Position numbers and translations under genes: made by a program
Part shown: positions 18,396-27,034 of the stretch, in pieces
Layout of the letters: each line of letters opens with the position of its first letter
How positions within the stretch are numbered: position 1 is the stretch's first letter
Notes under the pieces: model-generated
Told to the model about the DNA's origin: nothing
Databases searched by the model: none
Seen by the model: the letters and a program-made list of their open reading frames with translations, nothing else
NCBI GenBank assembly: GCA_036141575.1
Contig: JAYZXF010000001.1
Span: 1 to 64,000, forward strand
Length of the DNA stretch: 64,000 nucleotides
From: Pseudomonadota bacterium
Lineage (GTDB): Bacteria > Pseudomonadota > Alphaproteobacteria > UBA2136 > JAPKEQ01
Reading direction: 5' to 3'

Positions 18396-21300
18396 ATGAT
18401 TCATAAAATTTTGAAGAGCATCTTTGTAGCTACGCTATTAACGATATGTGCCATTTCAGCTGAAGCTGCGGAGAAAGCTATTGGTAGTGTGAGTGCTATT
18501 TCTGGTGAGGCTTATGCTATTAATGAGGACGGCTCACGTGTCGATCTTGCTCTTAAATCACCTATTTTCCAAAATCAAACAGTCGTGACAGGTCAAGATG
18601 GTAAGGTCCAAATCATCTTTATCGATAACAGTATTTTTACAATTAGTGCCAACACAGAACTCCTTATTGATGAATATGTTTACAACGCTGATACGCAGCA
18701 AGGTAAATCAATCATGAATGCCACAAAGGGTGTATTTAAGTTTGTAACAGGTAAGATTGCCAAGAATAACCGCGAAGAAGTGAAGGTGAAGACACCGTTT
18801 GCAACAATTGGTGTGCGTGGTTCTGGTGGTATTATTGCGGTTGACCCAATTGCAGGGACACGTGTAGGTCTAACACAATGTTGTCTTGATGTTCAAACGC
18901 CAGGTGGCTCTATCCCTGTGGCGCTTGACCAGATGGGTACATTTATTGAAGTGCAGGACCCAGATCAGCCAGCGCCTCAGCCAAAACCTGTGGATGCTGC
19001 GTTCTCTCGTATTATTCAAGAAAACTTTAACGCAGGCTTTGGTCAGGATGATGGCTCTGAAAATCCATTACAAGTTAGTGAAAAACAGGAACGTAAAGCA
19101 GAGCGCCGTGAGGTTCGTAGAGAACAGCGATCTCAGCAAAAACCGCGCCTTGTAGAAGGTGAAGTTAAGCCTTTAGAGCCAGTGGCTGAAAATGATGACA
19201 AGCCTCTAGAGCCTATTGCAGAAACAGACCTGCAAGAGCCTGTTTTGGAACCTATTGTTTCAGATCCTTTGGTGAATGACCCTATTTTAACAACTTCAAT
19301 TGAAGAAACTCAAATTAGTTTGGTAGATGTTAACCAAGACCAGGCAGATGATGATGCGACTGGTGGTAACTTGTCTACTAACACAACGCATATGGGTAAG
19401 TTTGTACGTAGATCTGGTGCAGGCCATATTGTTGAAGGGTCAATTTCTGGTCAGTTCCTAGCTGATGGTTCATTTGCTGCAAGAATTACAGACCAGGGGC
19501 GCACATTCTCAGCTCTTCTTCCAATTAGTGATAATGGCTTTGGTAGTGAGTCTTCAGTTGTGATTGATGGTACAGAATTTAATATACGTTACTTTAAGCA
19601 CCCGAATGAAGAGTTCTTTGTTGTAAACCTCGAGGATGTTCATGGTACAGACAATATTGCAGTATTTGCAGGTGAGCCTTATAGTGGAGCGCTTCCAACA
19701 AATGGTATTGAAACATATGGATTTGTACCTAACTTCTCAAACTCAAATGTGAATGAGCAGGACAGGTTTGATGGCGTACTCTACAACGATTATATTAGCC
19801 GCAACTTTATTGGTGGTAACTTGAGCACAAGCCTTGATGGTAACGGTAATGTTGTGATTGATGGATTTGGTGCCGTATTTGGTGATATTGGTTCACATGG
19901 TCAAGCGGGTACATTTGCAGGCTATGAAGCGATGAATAATGAAGTGTTTACAGGAACAACCATGTCGGCTGGTTCTGATGCTTACTTTGGTTCAGGTCCT
20001 GCTCCTTCTGGTATTTTGTTAGAGACAAGTTCGGCAGGTGCTGGAGAAAGTATTGATAGCTTTGCGCGCCGTCCTGATGATGTAGACTTTACAACAAAAG
20101 CCAATGCTGACCGCAACCAAACAAGAACATACCGTGGATTTATTGGTGGCTTTATGAGTGTAGATGCGGACGGTAATGGCTCTCCTGAGTACCGCCGTCT
20201 GACAAACTCAGTTGTAAATGGCCGTGTTGATCGTGGTATTGAAGTGAATGTAAATACAGCAACAGATGCAACAAATAATGTGAGTGCCAAAATTGAAGGC
20301 TTCCTTGATGATGGCCAAGAAGATGTTAATACAAATGGAACAACACAAGAAATTGTGAGAGCTGATTTTGACTTTGGTACAGCAGCTCATTTGACAGCGT
20401 ATGCAGCAGAGCAACAAACTTCAGGTGTGAACTCTGGTGTTGTTGTTGTGGGTGACTCTCAAGCTGATGTTGTTACAGTTTACGGAAACAGTGCCTCTAC
20501 TGGTAGTGGCATGGTGGGCGGTATTGCAGGCGATGGATTTGGTAATGCTGTCGCTGTAAGTGGTGACTGGATGCTAGTAGGTGCGCCAGATGATACATCT
20601 GGTGGTACAGATGGATTTGTTCAATTTTATAAGCGTGATGCACAAGGTGTTTGGACAGCGCATGGTAGTATGGTGTCTTCTCCTGATTCAGAAGCTGGTG
20701 GAGAGTTTGGTTATGATGTTGCCATTCATGGTGACTTGGCCTTTGTAGGTGCTAAGCGCGAAGATGATGCTCTTGCTGATAATGGTGCGGTTTATGTTTA
20801 TGAACTGAACGGCAACACTTGGGCTCCTACTGGTCAAAAAATTATTGGTAATGCAGCTAGTGACTTCTTTGGACGTGACGTTGATGTAAGCGGTAACTAT
20901 ATGGCTGTTGGTTCAGCCCAAGCTGCAACATTTAATGTTTACTTTAGGCACCCAACAACAGGTGTATGGCAAGACAGACAGGCTGTACCTAACATTTCAA
21001 ACATGGCAGGTATAACGTCTGTTGCGATTAGTGAAAATGGAGACTTTGCAGCTGTAGGTAGCAGTAGTGCTGGTGGCTCAAATGGTGTGGTGCAGATTTT
21101 CCGTTGGAGTGGGAGTATGTATCAGCCTTATAGAGTGATTAATGGTAACTCTACATCTGGACTTGGTGAATCTATTGCTATTAAGCATGATAAAATCGTT
21201 ATTGGTTCACCAGCAGAATCTAGAGGTTACTTGATTGATATGAACGCGCTTGGTGCAGGAGCAGCTGTTAATATTGGTGCTGCTGGTGCAGTCACAATTG

Positions 21301-22109
21301 ATGGGGGGGCTGGTAACGGTCTTGGTGAAACTGTCGCCTTTAACGGTGATCGCGTTGTACTTGGTAATAGTACTTATAATGTAGGCGGTAATGGTGGTGC
21401 CTTTAGAATCTTTACCCTAAGTGGTGATCAGAGCGAGGTAATTGCATCAAGTAATCTATTTACGGGTGCTGCAGATGCAACGAATGATCTTGGTTCTGAT
21501 CTGGCGGTTGCTGATATGGTGATTTCTCATAACAACCAAGGTGTACTTGTGAGTGATTTTGTAGCAGATCCTGCGCACCGTTGTACGGATTGTAATTATG
21601 CGCACTGGGGAATCTGGGCAGGTGCTCTAGAAAATGATGGCCTTGTTAGTGCTGGCGATCTTGCAAGAGCAGAGGCTGTTTACTACGTAGCTGGTGAACA
21701 AATGATGCAGGGTGCAGACCTTGATGCTTATGTAAGCACGACTCCTGGTGTTGTAAGCTTTAATGGTATGACAGCAGGTGCAATTGATACACATGGTACG
21801 CTCACGCACCATATCGGTAGTTTTGGTGCAGATGTGGACTTTGATAACCGTAACCTAAGTGTGACTGACTTTACACTTGGAGACTATAGCCTTTCAGGTG
21901 GTGCTGCAACTTGGTCAGCTGGGCAAGGTGCATTTACTGGTGCTCTTTCTATCGATAATATTGGAGCAGGTGGAGCAGAGACATTGAGTGGTGATATTAA
22001 TGGTGCTTTCTTTGGGCCTGCTGCGGATGATATTGGCGGTAACTATAGCCTAGAAAATTCAGGACAGGATATTAAGGCTTCAGGTATTTACCTCGGTACT
22101 CAAAACTAA
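18396..22109 (+). CDS. secreted FecR-domain / beta-propeller / TbpB-like barrel protein
   Basis: 1237 aa, signal peptide to about residue 24 (AISAEAAE). Residues about 35-150 are a FecR domain (VVTGQDGKVQIIFIDNS, KVKTPFATIGVRGSGG). A Pro/Glu-rich linker spans about 190-310. Residues 330-690 are Gly/Asp/Asn-rich beta sequence of unknown type. Seven FG-GAP-like repeats start near 712, 770, 823, 873, 921, 974 and 1030 (for example FGNAVAVSGDWMLVGAP, LGESIAIKHDKIVIGSP), enough for a complete seven-blade propeller. From about 1059 a domain like the TbpB/lipocalin-style barrel ends with INGAFFGPAADDIGGNYSL. It stands alone between two terminators. Surface display and ligand binding are inferred. 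Confidence 0.85.
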   Translation: MIHKILKSIFVATLLTICAISAEAAEKAIGSVSAISGEAYAINEDGSRVDLALKSPIFQNQTVVTGQDGKVQIIFIDNSIFTISANTELLIDEYVYNADTQQGKSIMNATKGVFKFVTGKIAKNNREEVKVKTPFATIGVRGSGGIIAVDPIAGTRVGLTQCCLDVQTPGGSIPVALDQMGTFIEVQDPDQPAPQPKPVDAAFSRIIQENFNAGFGQDDGSENPLQVSEKQERKAERREVRREQRSQQKPRLVEGEVKPLEPVAENDDKPLEPIAETDLQEPVLEPIVSDPLVNDPILTTSIEETQISLVDVNQDQADDDATGGNLSTNTTHMGKFVRRSGAGHIVEGSISGQFLADGSFAARITDQGRTFSALLPISDNGFGSESSVVIDGTEFNIRYFKHPNEEFFVVNLEDVHGTDNIAVFAGEPYSGALPTNGIETYGFVPNFSNSNVNEQDRFDGVLYNDYISRNFIGGNLSTSLDGNGNVVIDGFGAVFGDIGSHGQAGTFAGYEAMNNEVFTGTTMSAGSDAYFGSGPAPSGILLETSSAGAGESIDSFARRPDDVDFTTKANADRNQTRTYRGFIGGFMSVDADGNGSPEYRRLTNSVVNGRVDRGIEVNVNTATDATNNVSAKIEGFLDDGQEDVNTNGTTQEIVRADFDFGTAAHLTAYAAEQQTSGVNSGVVVVGDSQADVVTVYGNSASTGSGMVGGIAGDGFGNAVAVSGDWMLVGAPDDTSGGTDGFVQFYKRDAQGVWTAHGSMVSSPDSEAGGEFGYDVAIHGDLAFVGAKREDDALADNGAVYVYELNGNTWAPTGQKIIGNAASDFFGRDVDVSGNYMAVGSAQAATFNVYFRHPTTGVWQDRQAVPNISNMAGITSVAISENGDFAAVGSSSAGGSNGVVQIFRWSGSMYQPYRVINGNSTSGLGESIAIKHDKIVIGSPAESRGYLIDMNALGAGAAVNIGAAGAVTIDGGAGNGLGETVAFNGDRVVLGNSTYNVGGNGGAFRIFTLSGDQSEVIASSNLFTGAADATNDLGSDLAVADMVISHNNQGVLVSDFVADPAHRCTDCNYAHWGIWAGALENDGLVSAGDLARAEAVYYVAGEQMMQGADLDAYVSTTPGVVSFNGMTAGAIDTHGTLTHHIGSFGADVDFDNRNLSVTDFTLGDYSLSGGAATWSAGQGAFTGALSIDNIGAGGAETLSGDINGAFFGPAADDIGGNYSLENSGQDIKASGIYLGTQN

Positions 22110-22122
22110 ATAAATATGAAAC

Positions 22123-22151
22123 TAAAAAGGCGGCAGGTGCCGCCTTTTTTA
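22123..22151. terminator. bidirectional intrinsic terminator
   Basis: The stem AAAAAGGCGGCA pairs with TGCCGCCTTTTTT, giving an A-run on one side and a T-run on the other. It closes the FecR-propeller gene on the plus strand and overlaps by a few bases the stop of the convergent DUF2419 gene, so it can serve both. Confidence 0.9.
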
Positions 22152-23192
22152 ATAGAAGATTGTACGAACGCGGTGATGTGGTTCTGGGCGGTAGGCCGTC
22201 TTTTGGCTGAGATTCCAGAGCCACCAGTCTAGGGCTAGGGCTGTACAATGTACCCCGCGAGCTGCTGCAGCTGATTTGATTGCCTCTACAGCTTGGATGG
22301 TTGCTGCGCGGATTTCAATTTCTTCGGGGCTTGAGATATCAAACTCTTCAAGGTTTGCGATCTTTTCAGAAAGGCTGTCACTGTAAACCAACGCACCCAT
22401 TGCTCTTAGAACCTGTGGCAGGCGGTAATCGGCAAAAATTGTGAGATGATCTATATCACGGAACTCACCAAAGCTTTCACCTCTGAATGCGCCCCATAGG
22501 TCTGCAGCTAGAATCTGTGCACGTTTAAGGAATACAACGTCGCGGCCATTATACTGTGCGACATCTTTAAGTGTAGAAAATTGAGTTGCAACTGTATTGG
22601 CAAGCTTTACAGCACTGCCTTTGGCGTCTTCAATAATGTACGCGAACTTGCCAAGGTATAGGTCTTGTAGAGTTTGACCGACCTCTTGCAGAACATGTAC
22701 GCGTTCATCAAGCAGAGGAATAGGCCCTACACCGCCTAGAATCGATTTCAGTTTATTTCTATCGATCGTGGCAAGGAAAGAGGCATCTGTAAGTGGAACG
22801 CCACGTTCTTGGGCTTCTTTGAGTGCACAGGCAAGGGCCCAGTAGCCGCTGACTGTTTCGCCGTTATACTGAACTTCCCATGCTGGCTCTTCTTTATCTG
22901 CCCAGAATGAGAAGTTAAGAGCTGTGAGAATGAACAGCCATTGTGCTGTTGTCTCTGTTCCATCAAAGAAGTGACGCTCATAATCTTTACGGCTCCATGT
23001 TGGGCGACGTAGGATCAGGTTGTCTGAAAGAGACAGTGAAATTTTTGCAATGCTATCAGGGCAGATGCTGACGTCACGTGCGCTATGCATCACCGCTTCT
23101 GTAGACGTAATAATGTTTTGCTGAAGAGGTTCAACAGAGGAAATAGGCATCTGTGGTGCAGTGGATGCAAGAACAGAAAGTGACATACCCAT
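22149..23192 (-). CDS. queuosine salvage protein, DUF2419 (Qng1-like N-glycosylase)
   Basis: Family known to release queuine from queuosine 5'-phosphate, so queuine can be re-inserted in tRNA. The 347-aa product shows several conserved blocks: FSFWADKEEPAW, GYWALACALKEA, GPIPLLDERVHVLQEVG, VVFLKRAQILAADLWGAFRG, DIDHLTIFADYRLPQVLRAMG and a C-terminal DWWLWN plus HHRVRTIFY. Length agrees with the family (about 330-350). The family is best known in eukaryotes and is scattered in bacteria, so the gene may have been acquired. The gene starts at the very end of the upstream DUF547 gene (1-base overlap), suggesting co-transcription. Related nucleoside specificity cannot be excluded. Confidence 0.88.
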   Translation of the reverse strand: MGMSLSVLASTAPQMPISSVEPLQQNIITSTEAVMHSARDVSICPDSIAKISLSLSDNLILRRPTWSRKDYERHFFDGTETTAQWLFILTALNFSFWADKEEPAWEVQYNGETVSGYWALACALKEAQERGVPLTDASFLATIDRNKLKSILGGVGPIPLLDERVHVLQEVGQTLQDLYLGKFAYIIEDAKGSAVKLANTVATQFSTLKDVAQYNGRDVVFLKRAQILAADLWGAFRGESFGEFRDIDHLTIFADYRLPQVLRAMGALVYSDSLSEKIANLEEFDISSPEEIEIRAATIQAVEAIKSAAAARGVHCTALALDWWLWNLSQKTAYRPEPHHRVRTIFY

Positions 23193-23932
23193 TAGCTCCC
23201 TTTGTTGAGGTTCCAGTTATACTTAATGTAACTCTCGATATATAGGTTCTTTAAACCTGTGTATTGCGTTACGAACTTCTCTATAGAGGAAAAATCGTCT
23301 CTATACCACTTAAAAATTTGAGAAAGTTTCACAATTGATTCGCCTGAGCGTGATTCGACTTGAATACCTTTGGTTGGATTTGTGAGGAAATCTTTTGTTC
23401 TCGCGTCTAGTGTTGTGTAAATCTTTTCAGGGCTGTAAGCCTCTGGCATAAGGTCTGGGCATGATAGAGAGGCACAGTTCAGCGCAAAGTGAATGCGCGG
23501 CTCATTAAGAGATCTTAGAATAGAGTGCTCAATGTCATTCAGCGTGTAAGACTTTGGCCCCACTTGCCACTTAAAGTTATCCCAAGGGTTACCAAATAGA
23601 CCACCAAGGTTACGGATCGATTGTGATTCATCTTTTTGAATGATCAGATCAATTGTAAGGAGGTTGTAGGTGTTAATCCAAAAAGCGAGAGTTTCCTCAA
23701 CACTCTTAAGGGCGAGAGGGTCTGCTTTTTTGATTTGGATCATCGCTTTTTTATGGCGCTCATCACGGCCCCAGCTATCGTAATCTACAAGAGTGAGAGA
23801 AATACCTTCTTTGCTGCCACCTTTTACGTAGTCTTGAAGAAGTTCATCATAAAACTTGAAAGTATCCTGAACAGCAGCGTGCAGGTGACTTGAAAAGAAT
23901 AGCGCAAAACTAAGAGCAATAAAGCGAATCAT
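23192..23932 (-). CDS. DUF547 secreted protein
   Basis: 246 aa with a signal peptide (MIRFIALSFALFFSSHLHA, cleavage near 19). The DUF547 core is clear: ETLAFWINTYNLLTI, RNLGGLFGNPWDNFKW, YTLNDIEHSILR, PRIHFALNCASLSCPDL and PEKIYTTLD. The conserved Cys pair and His in HFALNCASLSC suggest a catalytic or ligand site, but no activity is established for the family that I can state. Predicted periplasmic. It shares one base with the downstream DUF2419 gene and is 33 bp after the oxidoreductase gene, so four minus-strand genes may form one unit. Confidence 0.88.
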   Translation of the reverse strand: MIRFIALSFALFFSSHLHAAVQDTFKFYDELLQDYVKGGSKEGISLTLVDYDSWGRDERHKKAMIQIKKADPLALKSVEETLAFWINTYNLLTIDLIIQKDESQSIRNLGGLFGNPWDNFKWQVGPKSYTLNDIEHSILRSLNEPRIHFALNCASLSCPDLMPEAYSPEKIYTTLDARTKDFLTNPTKGIQVESRSGESIVKLSQIFKWYRDDFSSIEKFVTQYTGLKNLYIESYIKYNWNLNKGS

Positions 23933-23965
23933 ATTTAGCCTTGATATTGTTGTCTCTTTTATGAG

Positions 23966-25327
23966 TTAACCGAACAAGCGGTACATAACACGACTTATAA
24001 CGCGAACGCTGCCTTTTTTCAAGAGTGGACTTGAGTGCTTTGAAATGAGTTTACCGTATAATTCACCTCGTGTTGGGTAGGCCCATGTAACACCTGAAAG
24101 GGTGCCAAACTTCTTATCATGATGAATCATATAACAAAATAGCGGGAGGAACTCTCCTGCATGTGAGCCTACAATGGTTGCGCCAAGGATGCGCGATTTT
24201 TTATTAATAATGACTTTGCAAAATCCTGTTGTATCTCCTTCAGTAATGGCACGATCCATTTCTGAGAAGTTTACGCGAATAACCTGAGCGTCAGGATGTT
24301 TGGCTTTGGCTTCTTCTTCTGTGAGGCCAACTTGTGCCAATTCTGGCGATGTATAAGTTACCCACGGCATGGCTTTTAAGTTTTCTTTTGCTGTAAAGGC
24401 GCCAAAGAGAACACGCTTAATAAAGAGTGAGGCGTCATAAGCAGCCATATGGGTAAATGGATGCTTGCCGGTAATGTCGCCTAGTGCGTAGATGTGCTTC
24501 ACTGAGGTTTGGTTACTACCGTTCACGTCAATGCCGCGGGCAGTATAGGCAACGCCAGCTTTATCTAAGCTCATGCTATGGACGTTTGGGGCTCTACCCG
24601 TTGCAAGGAGAAGATGGGAGCCTTTAATGTCACCATCAGATGTGCTGACTGTAACTGTCGTTTTGCTACCTGAAACTTCTTTAACTTGAGTGCCTGTATG
24701 AATATTGACGCCTTTTTGTGTAAGGGCGTCGCGTACAATGGCTCTGGCATCTGCGTCGTCGCGAGGCAGAATATCTGGCGCGCCTTCAATAAGTGTAACT
24801 TGTGTACCAAGGCCTTGAAAGGCATCTGCCATTTCACAGCCAATAGGGCCTCCACCAATAATAATGAGGTGCTTAGGCTGTTCTTTAATCTTAAATAGGC
24901 TTTCGTTGGTCAGGTAAGGGACATCGCCAAGGCCATCAATCGGTGGAATTGCAGCTGTTGAGCCTGCTGCAATCACATAGCGCTTAGCTGTATAAATAGT
25001 ACCACCAGCTTCAATGCTATGACGATCAATAAAATGAGCTTCTTCTTGGATGACTGTAACTCCAAGGCCTTCAAAGCGCTCTACGCTGTCATGCGGAGCA
25101 ATGGTTTCAATGCTATGGTTCACTTGATCCATAGCCTCTTTAAATGAGAGGCCTTTTGCTGATGCAGAAAGAAGCGCCTTACTTGGCACGCAACCACTGT
25201 TGAGGCAGTCTCCACCCATTTCACCTTTTTCAAAGAGCACCACGCTGTAACCAAGTTGAGCGGCAACAGAAGCTGTTACGAGTCCTGCTGCGCCTCCACC
25301 AATAATAGCGATATCAAATTTATGCAT
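23966..25327 (-). CDS. class I pyridine nucleotide-disulfide oxidoreductase (Lpd/MerA-like)
   Basis: 453-aa flavoprotein with FAD-binding IGGGAAGLVTA at 9-19, the redox disulfide C41/C46 in GGDCLNSGCVPSK, the NAD(P)-site LIIIGGGPIGCEMA and the second FAD motif HIYALGDITG. In lipoamide dehydrogenase the C-terminus supplies HxHPTxxE; here the segment reads WAYPTRGE, so the acid-base His is missing while the Glu remains. It therefore probably does not act as a true Lpd. The start overlaps the TVP38-type membrane gene by 8 bases, a pairing also known as fused proteins in other bacteria. Substrate unknown; membrane-linked thiol redox is an inference. Confidence 0.88.
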   Translation of the reverse strand: MHKFDIAIIGGGAAGLVTASVAAQLGYSVVLFEKGEMGGDCLNSGCVPSKALLSASAKGLSFKEAMDQVNHSIETIAPHDSVERFEGLGVTVIQEEAHFIDRHSIEAGGTIYTAKRYVIAAGSTAAIPPIDGLGDVPYLTNESLFKIKEQPKHLIIIGGGPIGCEMADAFQGLGTQVTLIEGAPDILPRDDADARAIVRDALTQKGVNIHTGTQVKEVSGSKTTVTVSTSDGDIKGSHLLLATGRAPNVHSMSLDKAGVAYTARGIDVNGSNQTSVKHIYALGDITGKHPFTHMAAYDASLFIKRVLFGAFTAKENLKAMPWVTYTSPELAQVGLTEEEAKAKHPDAQVIRVNFSEMDRAITEGDTTGFCKVIINKKSRILGATIVGSHAGEFLPLFCYMIHHDKKFGTLSGVTWAYPTRGELYGKLISKHSSPLLKKGSVRVISRVMYRLFG

Positions 25328-25997
25328 GTGTCTTCTTTCTCTTTTTAAGGATTGCTGGAACCAGAGCTAGTGCACCTAGGAATGCAAAAGCAAGGAGCAT
25401 TTGGGTGGAGAGGACGTCTTTAGGTTCGCTTAGGTTGCTGAGTGTTGAGCCAAAGTAGCAGTAAGCAGTGGTTCCAGGAATGATACCAACAAACGTACTG
25501 ATGGCGAATGTTCTGAGTGGAATATTAAATAGGCTTGGCAGAATGTTGACTGCAAAGAATGGGAAGATAGGCACAAGGCGCAGGAAGAGTAGATACTCAA
25601 ATGCATTATCTTCCATGTTGGCTTTAAACTTAGGTGCATATTTTTCTACCTTAGCTTGGAGTGGTGCACCAAGTGTGGTTCTGGCTGCCATAAATAGAAT
25701 AACCGCACCAATGGTTGCACCCACCACAACAGAGAGGCTTGCCGTTACGGTGCCCATAAAAAATCCTCCTGCAAGGGTGAGGAGTGCGCCTGTTGGGAGG
25801 GCAAAAGCTGTACTTATAATATAAGCGAGTATAAAGAGCGAAATGAAGAGAGCTGTGCGCTCATCATAAAATGCCATGATCTGGCCTTTGTACTCTCCGA
25901 GGGCTTCAAAACTCAGGTACTCTGGTGCATAGATAGAGCCCATAGCAAAGACGCTTAGCATAAATAGGCCTAGGATGATTTTAAAATAACGTTTCAT
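25320..25997 (-). CDS. TVP38/TMEM64 (SNARE-associated/DedA-like) membrane protein
   Basis: Integral membrane protein of the VTT/DedA superfamily, members of which are linked to lipid scrambling or transport. From ATG 25997 (MKRYFKIILGLFMLSVFA) the product is 225 aa. Family segments are FALPTGALLTLAGGFFMG, GATIGAVILFMAAR, LLFLRLVPIFPFFAVN and GIIPGTTAYCYFGS. A longer opening to 26126 would add 43 mostly non-family residues, so the internal ATG is preferred. It overlaps the downstream oxidoreductase by 8 bases, suggesting translational coupling and a shared role at the membrane. Confidence 0.9.
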   Translation of the reverse strand: MKRYFKIILGLFMLSVFAMGSIYAPEYLSFEALGEYKGQIMAFYDERTALFISLFILAYIISTAFALPTGALLTLAGGFFMGTVTASLSVVVGATIGAVILFMAARTTLGAPLQAKVEKYAPKFKANMEDNAFEYLLFLRLVPIFPFFAVNILPSLFNIPLRTFAISTFVGIIPGTTAYCYFGSTLSNLSEPKDVLSTQMLLAFAFLGALALVPAILKKRKKTHA

Positions 25998-26091
25998 ACT
26001 CTTGAATACTTTTCTGTTGGTTCTTATGTCTTTTAATACGGAGTACAATGCTATTTTGTTACAAAAAAAGTGCGCTTGCGAGAAAAAAGAG

Positions 26092-26121
26092 TTGACAAGA
26101 TAGGGGTAAATTCCGTAAAAG
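26092..26121 (+). promoter_or_regulatory. candidate promoter for rpmH
   Basis: A consensus -35 TTGACA is at 26092-26097. The best -10 candidate with 18-bp spacing is TAAAAG (26116-26121), which is weak. The site lies about 70 bp upstream of the rpmH start in a 195-bp divergent gap. The -35 is convincing, the -10 is not. Confidence 0.45.
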
Positions 26122-26192
26122 GGCAACTGATTTTGAAATTCCCGTGTGAAACGGGGTAAAAACTAAGACAAGTTTAAACAAGGAGAACAACC

Positions 26193-26327
26193 ATGAAACG
26201 TACGTATCAGCCAAGCCGTATCAAACGCGCTCGCCGTCATGGTTTCCGTGCACGTAAAGCAACTGTTGGGGGTCGTCGTATCCTTAACGCACGTCGTGCT
26301 CGCGGCCGTAAAGCTCTTTCAGCTTAA
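26193..26327 (+). CDS. rpmH: 50S ribosomal protein L34
   Basis: A 44-residue, Arg/Lys-rich protein ([20 protein letters not shown] start, ending [10 protein letters not shown]), exactly the family length. AAGGAG (26180-26185) precedes the ATG by seven bases. It is a structural protein of the large subunit and begins the widely conserved rpmH-rnpA-yidD-yidC order, found here immediately downstream. Confidence 0.98.
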   Translation: MKRTYQPSRIKRARRHGFRARKATVGGRRILNARRARGRKALSA

Positions 26328-26349
26328 TTTATTAAGCTAGATTATTCCG

Positions 26350-26373
26350 AAAGCGGCCACGTGCCGCTTTTGT
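26350..26373 (+). terminator. hairpin between rpmH and rnpA, possible attenuator
   Basis: AAAGCGGC pairs with GCCGCTTT around a five-base loop, followed by TTGTTGTT. It sits 22 bases after rpmH and 20 before rnpA. A leaky terminator here would let rpmH be made in excess over rnpA, as is known in other bacteria. Confidence 0.6.
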
Positions 26374-26392
26374 TGTTCCCTTTAGGTGATAT

Positions 26393-26752
26393 ATGAAAAC
26401 AAACTGTAACCATCCATTTTCTAAAATGAAGAAGCGCAAAGAATTTGTGCGCCTTGCTGCTGTAGGTGAGAAAGTAGTTACGAAAAGCTTTGTGATGCAA
26501 TACGCAGAGCGTGAGGATACAGAAGTCCGTGTAGGGTATACCGCTAGTAAAAAGGTTGGTGGCGCTGTTCAGCGCAATAAAGCGAAGCGTCGTATGCGTG
26601 CCCTTGTTGGGGAGCATATCCGTTTGAATGCCGAGTCAGGCCTCTCTAAGGGATATGACATCGTGTTTATTGCACGCTACTCAATGGTCGATAGAGATTT
26701 TTCAAAAATTCAAAAAGATTTCCAAGGCGCCATTCAGGTGCTAAAGGCATAG
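26393..26752 (+). CDS. rnpA: ribonuclease P protein component
   Basis: Protein subunit of RNase P, which trims 5' leaders of tRNA precursors. The 119-aa product contains [31 protein letters not shown] and RRMRALV, i.e. the RNR motif that contacts the RNA subunit, then [12 protein letters not shown]. Length is typical. The second Met ([10 protein letters not shown] at residue 12) is a possible alternative start. It ends one base before yidD, and lies between rpmH and yidD as usual. Confidence 0.96.
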   Translation: MKTNCNHPFSKMKKRKEFVRLAAVGEKVVTKSFVMQYAEREDTEVRVGYTASKKVGGAVQRNKAKRRMRALVGEHIRLNAESGLSKGYDIVFIARYSMVDRDFSKIQKDFQGAIQVLKA

Positions 26753-26753
26753 T

Positions 26754-27026
26754 GTGAAATATTTATTTCTCGCATTTATTTGGTTGTACCAGATGATCGG
26801 TGCGCCCATGTTTCATCAGTTTGGAGGCCGTTGTAGGTTCCATCCGTCTTGCTCTCATTATGGTAAAGAAGCAATAAATCGTCATGGAGCGATAAAAGGG
26901 GGTTGGCTAACGGTGAAAAGGTTTATAAGATGTGGTCCATTCTCTGATGGGGGGTACGACCCTGTGCCGGAAGAATATAACTGCTTTTGTAGTAAGAAGA
27001 ATTCGCAAAAGACATCAAAAAGATAG
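26754..27026 (+). CDS. yidD: membrane protein insertion efficiency factor YidD
   Basis: Small protein that assists YidC/Sec membrane insertion. 90 aa with the family core [36 protein letters not shown] and GGYDPVP. The start is GTG at 26754, one base after the rnpA stop. It is 8 bp ahead of yidC. The C-terminal tail ([14 protein letters not shown]) is Cys/Lys-rich and not conserved in the family as I know it. Confidence 0.95.
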   Translation: MKYLFLAFIWLYQMIGAPMFHQFGGRCRFHPSCSHYGKEAINRHGAIKGGWLTVKRFIRCGPFSDGGYDPVPEEYNCFCSKKNSQKTSKR

Positions 27027-27034
27027 GATAGATA

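Noticed and set aside
26041-26192. Replication origin near rpmH
   Set aside because: rpmH-rnpA often lies near oriC, but I saw no DnaA box TTATCCACA cluster and no dnaA or dnaN gene.
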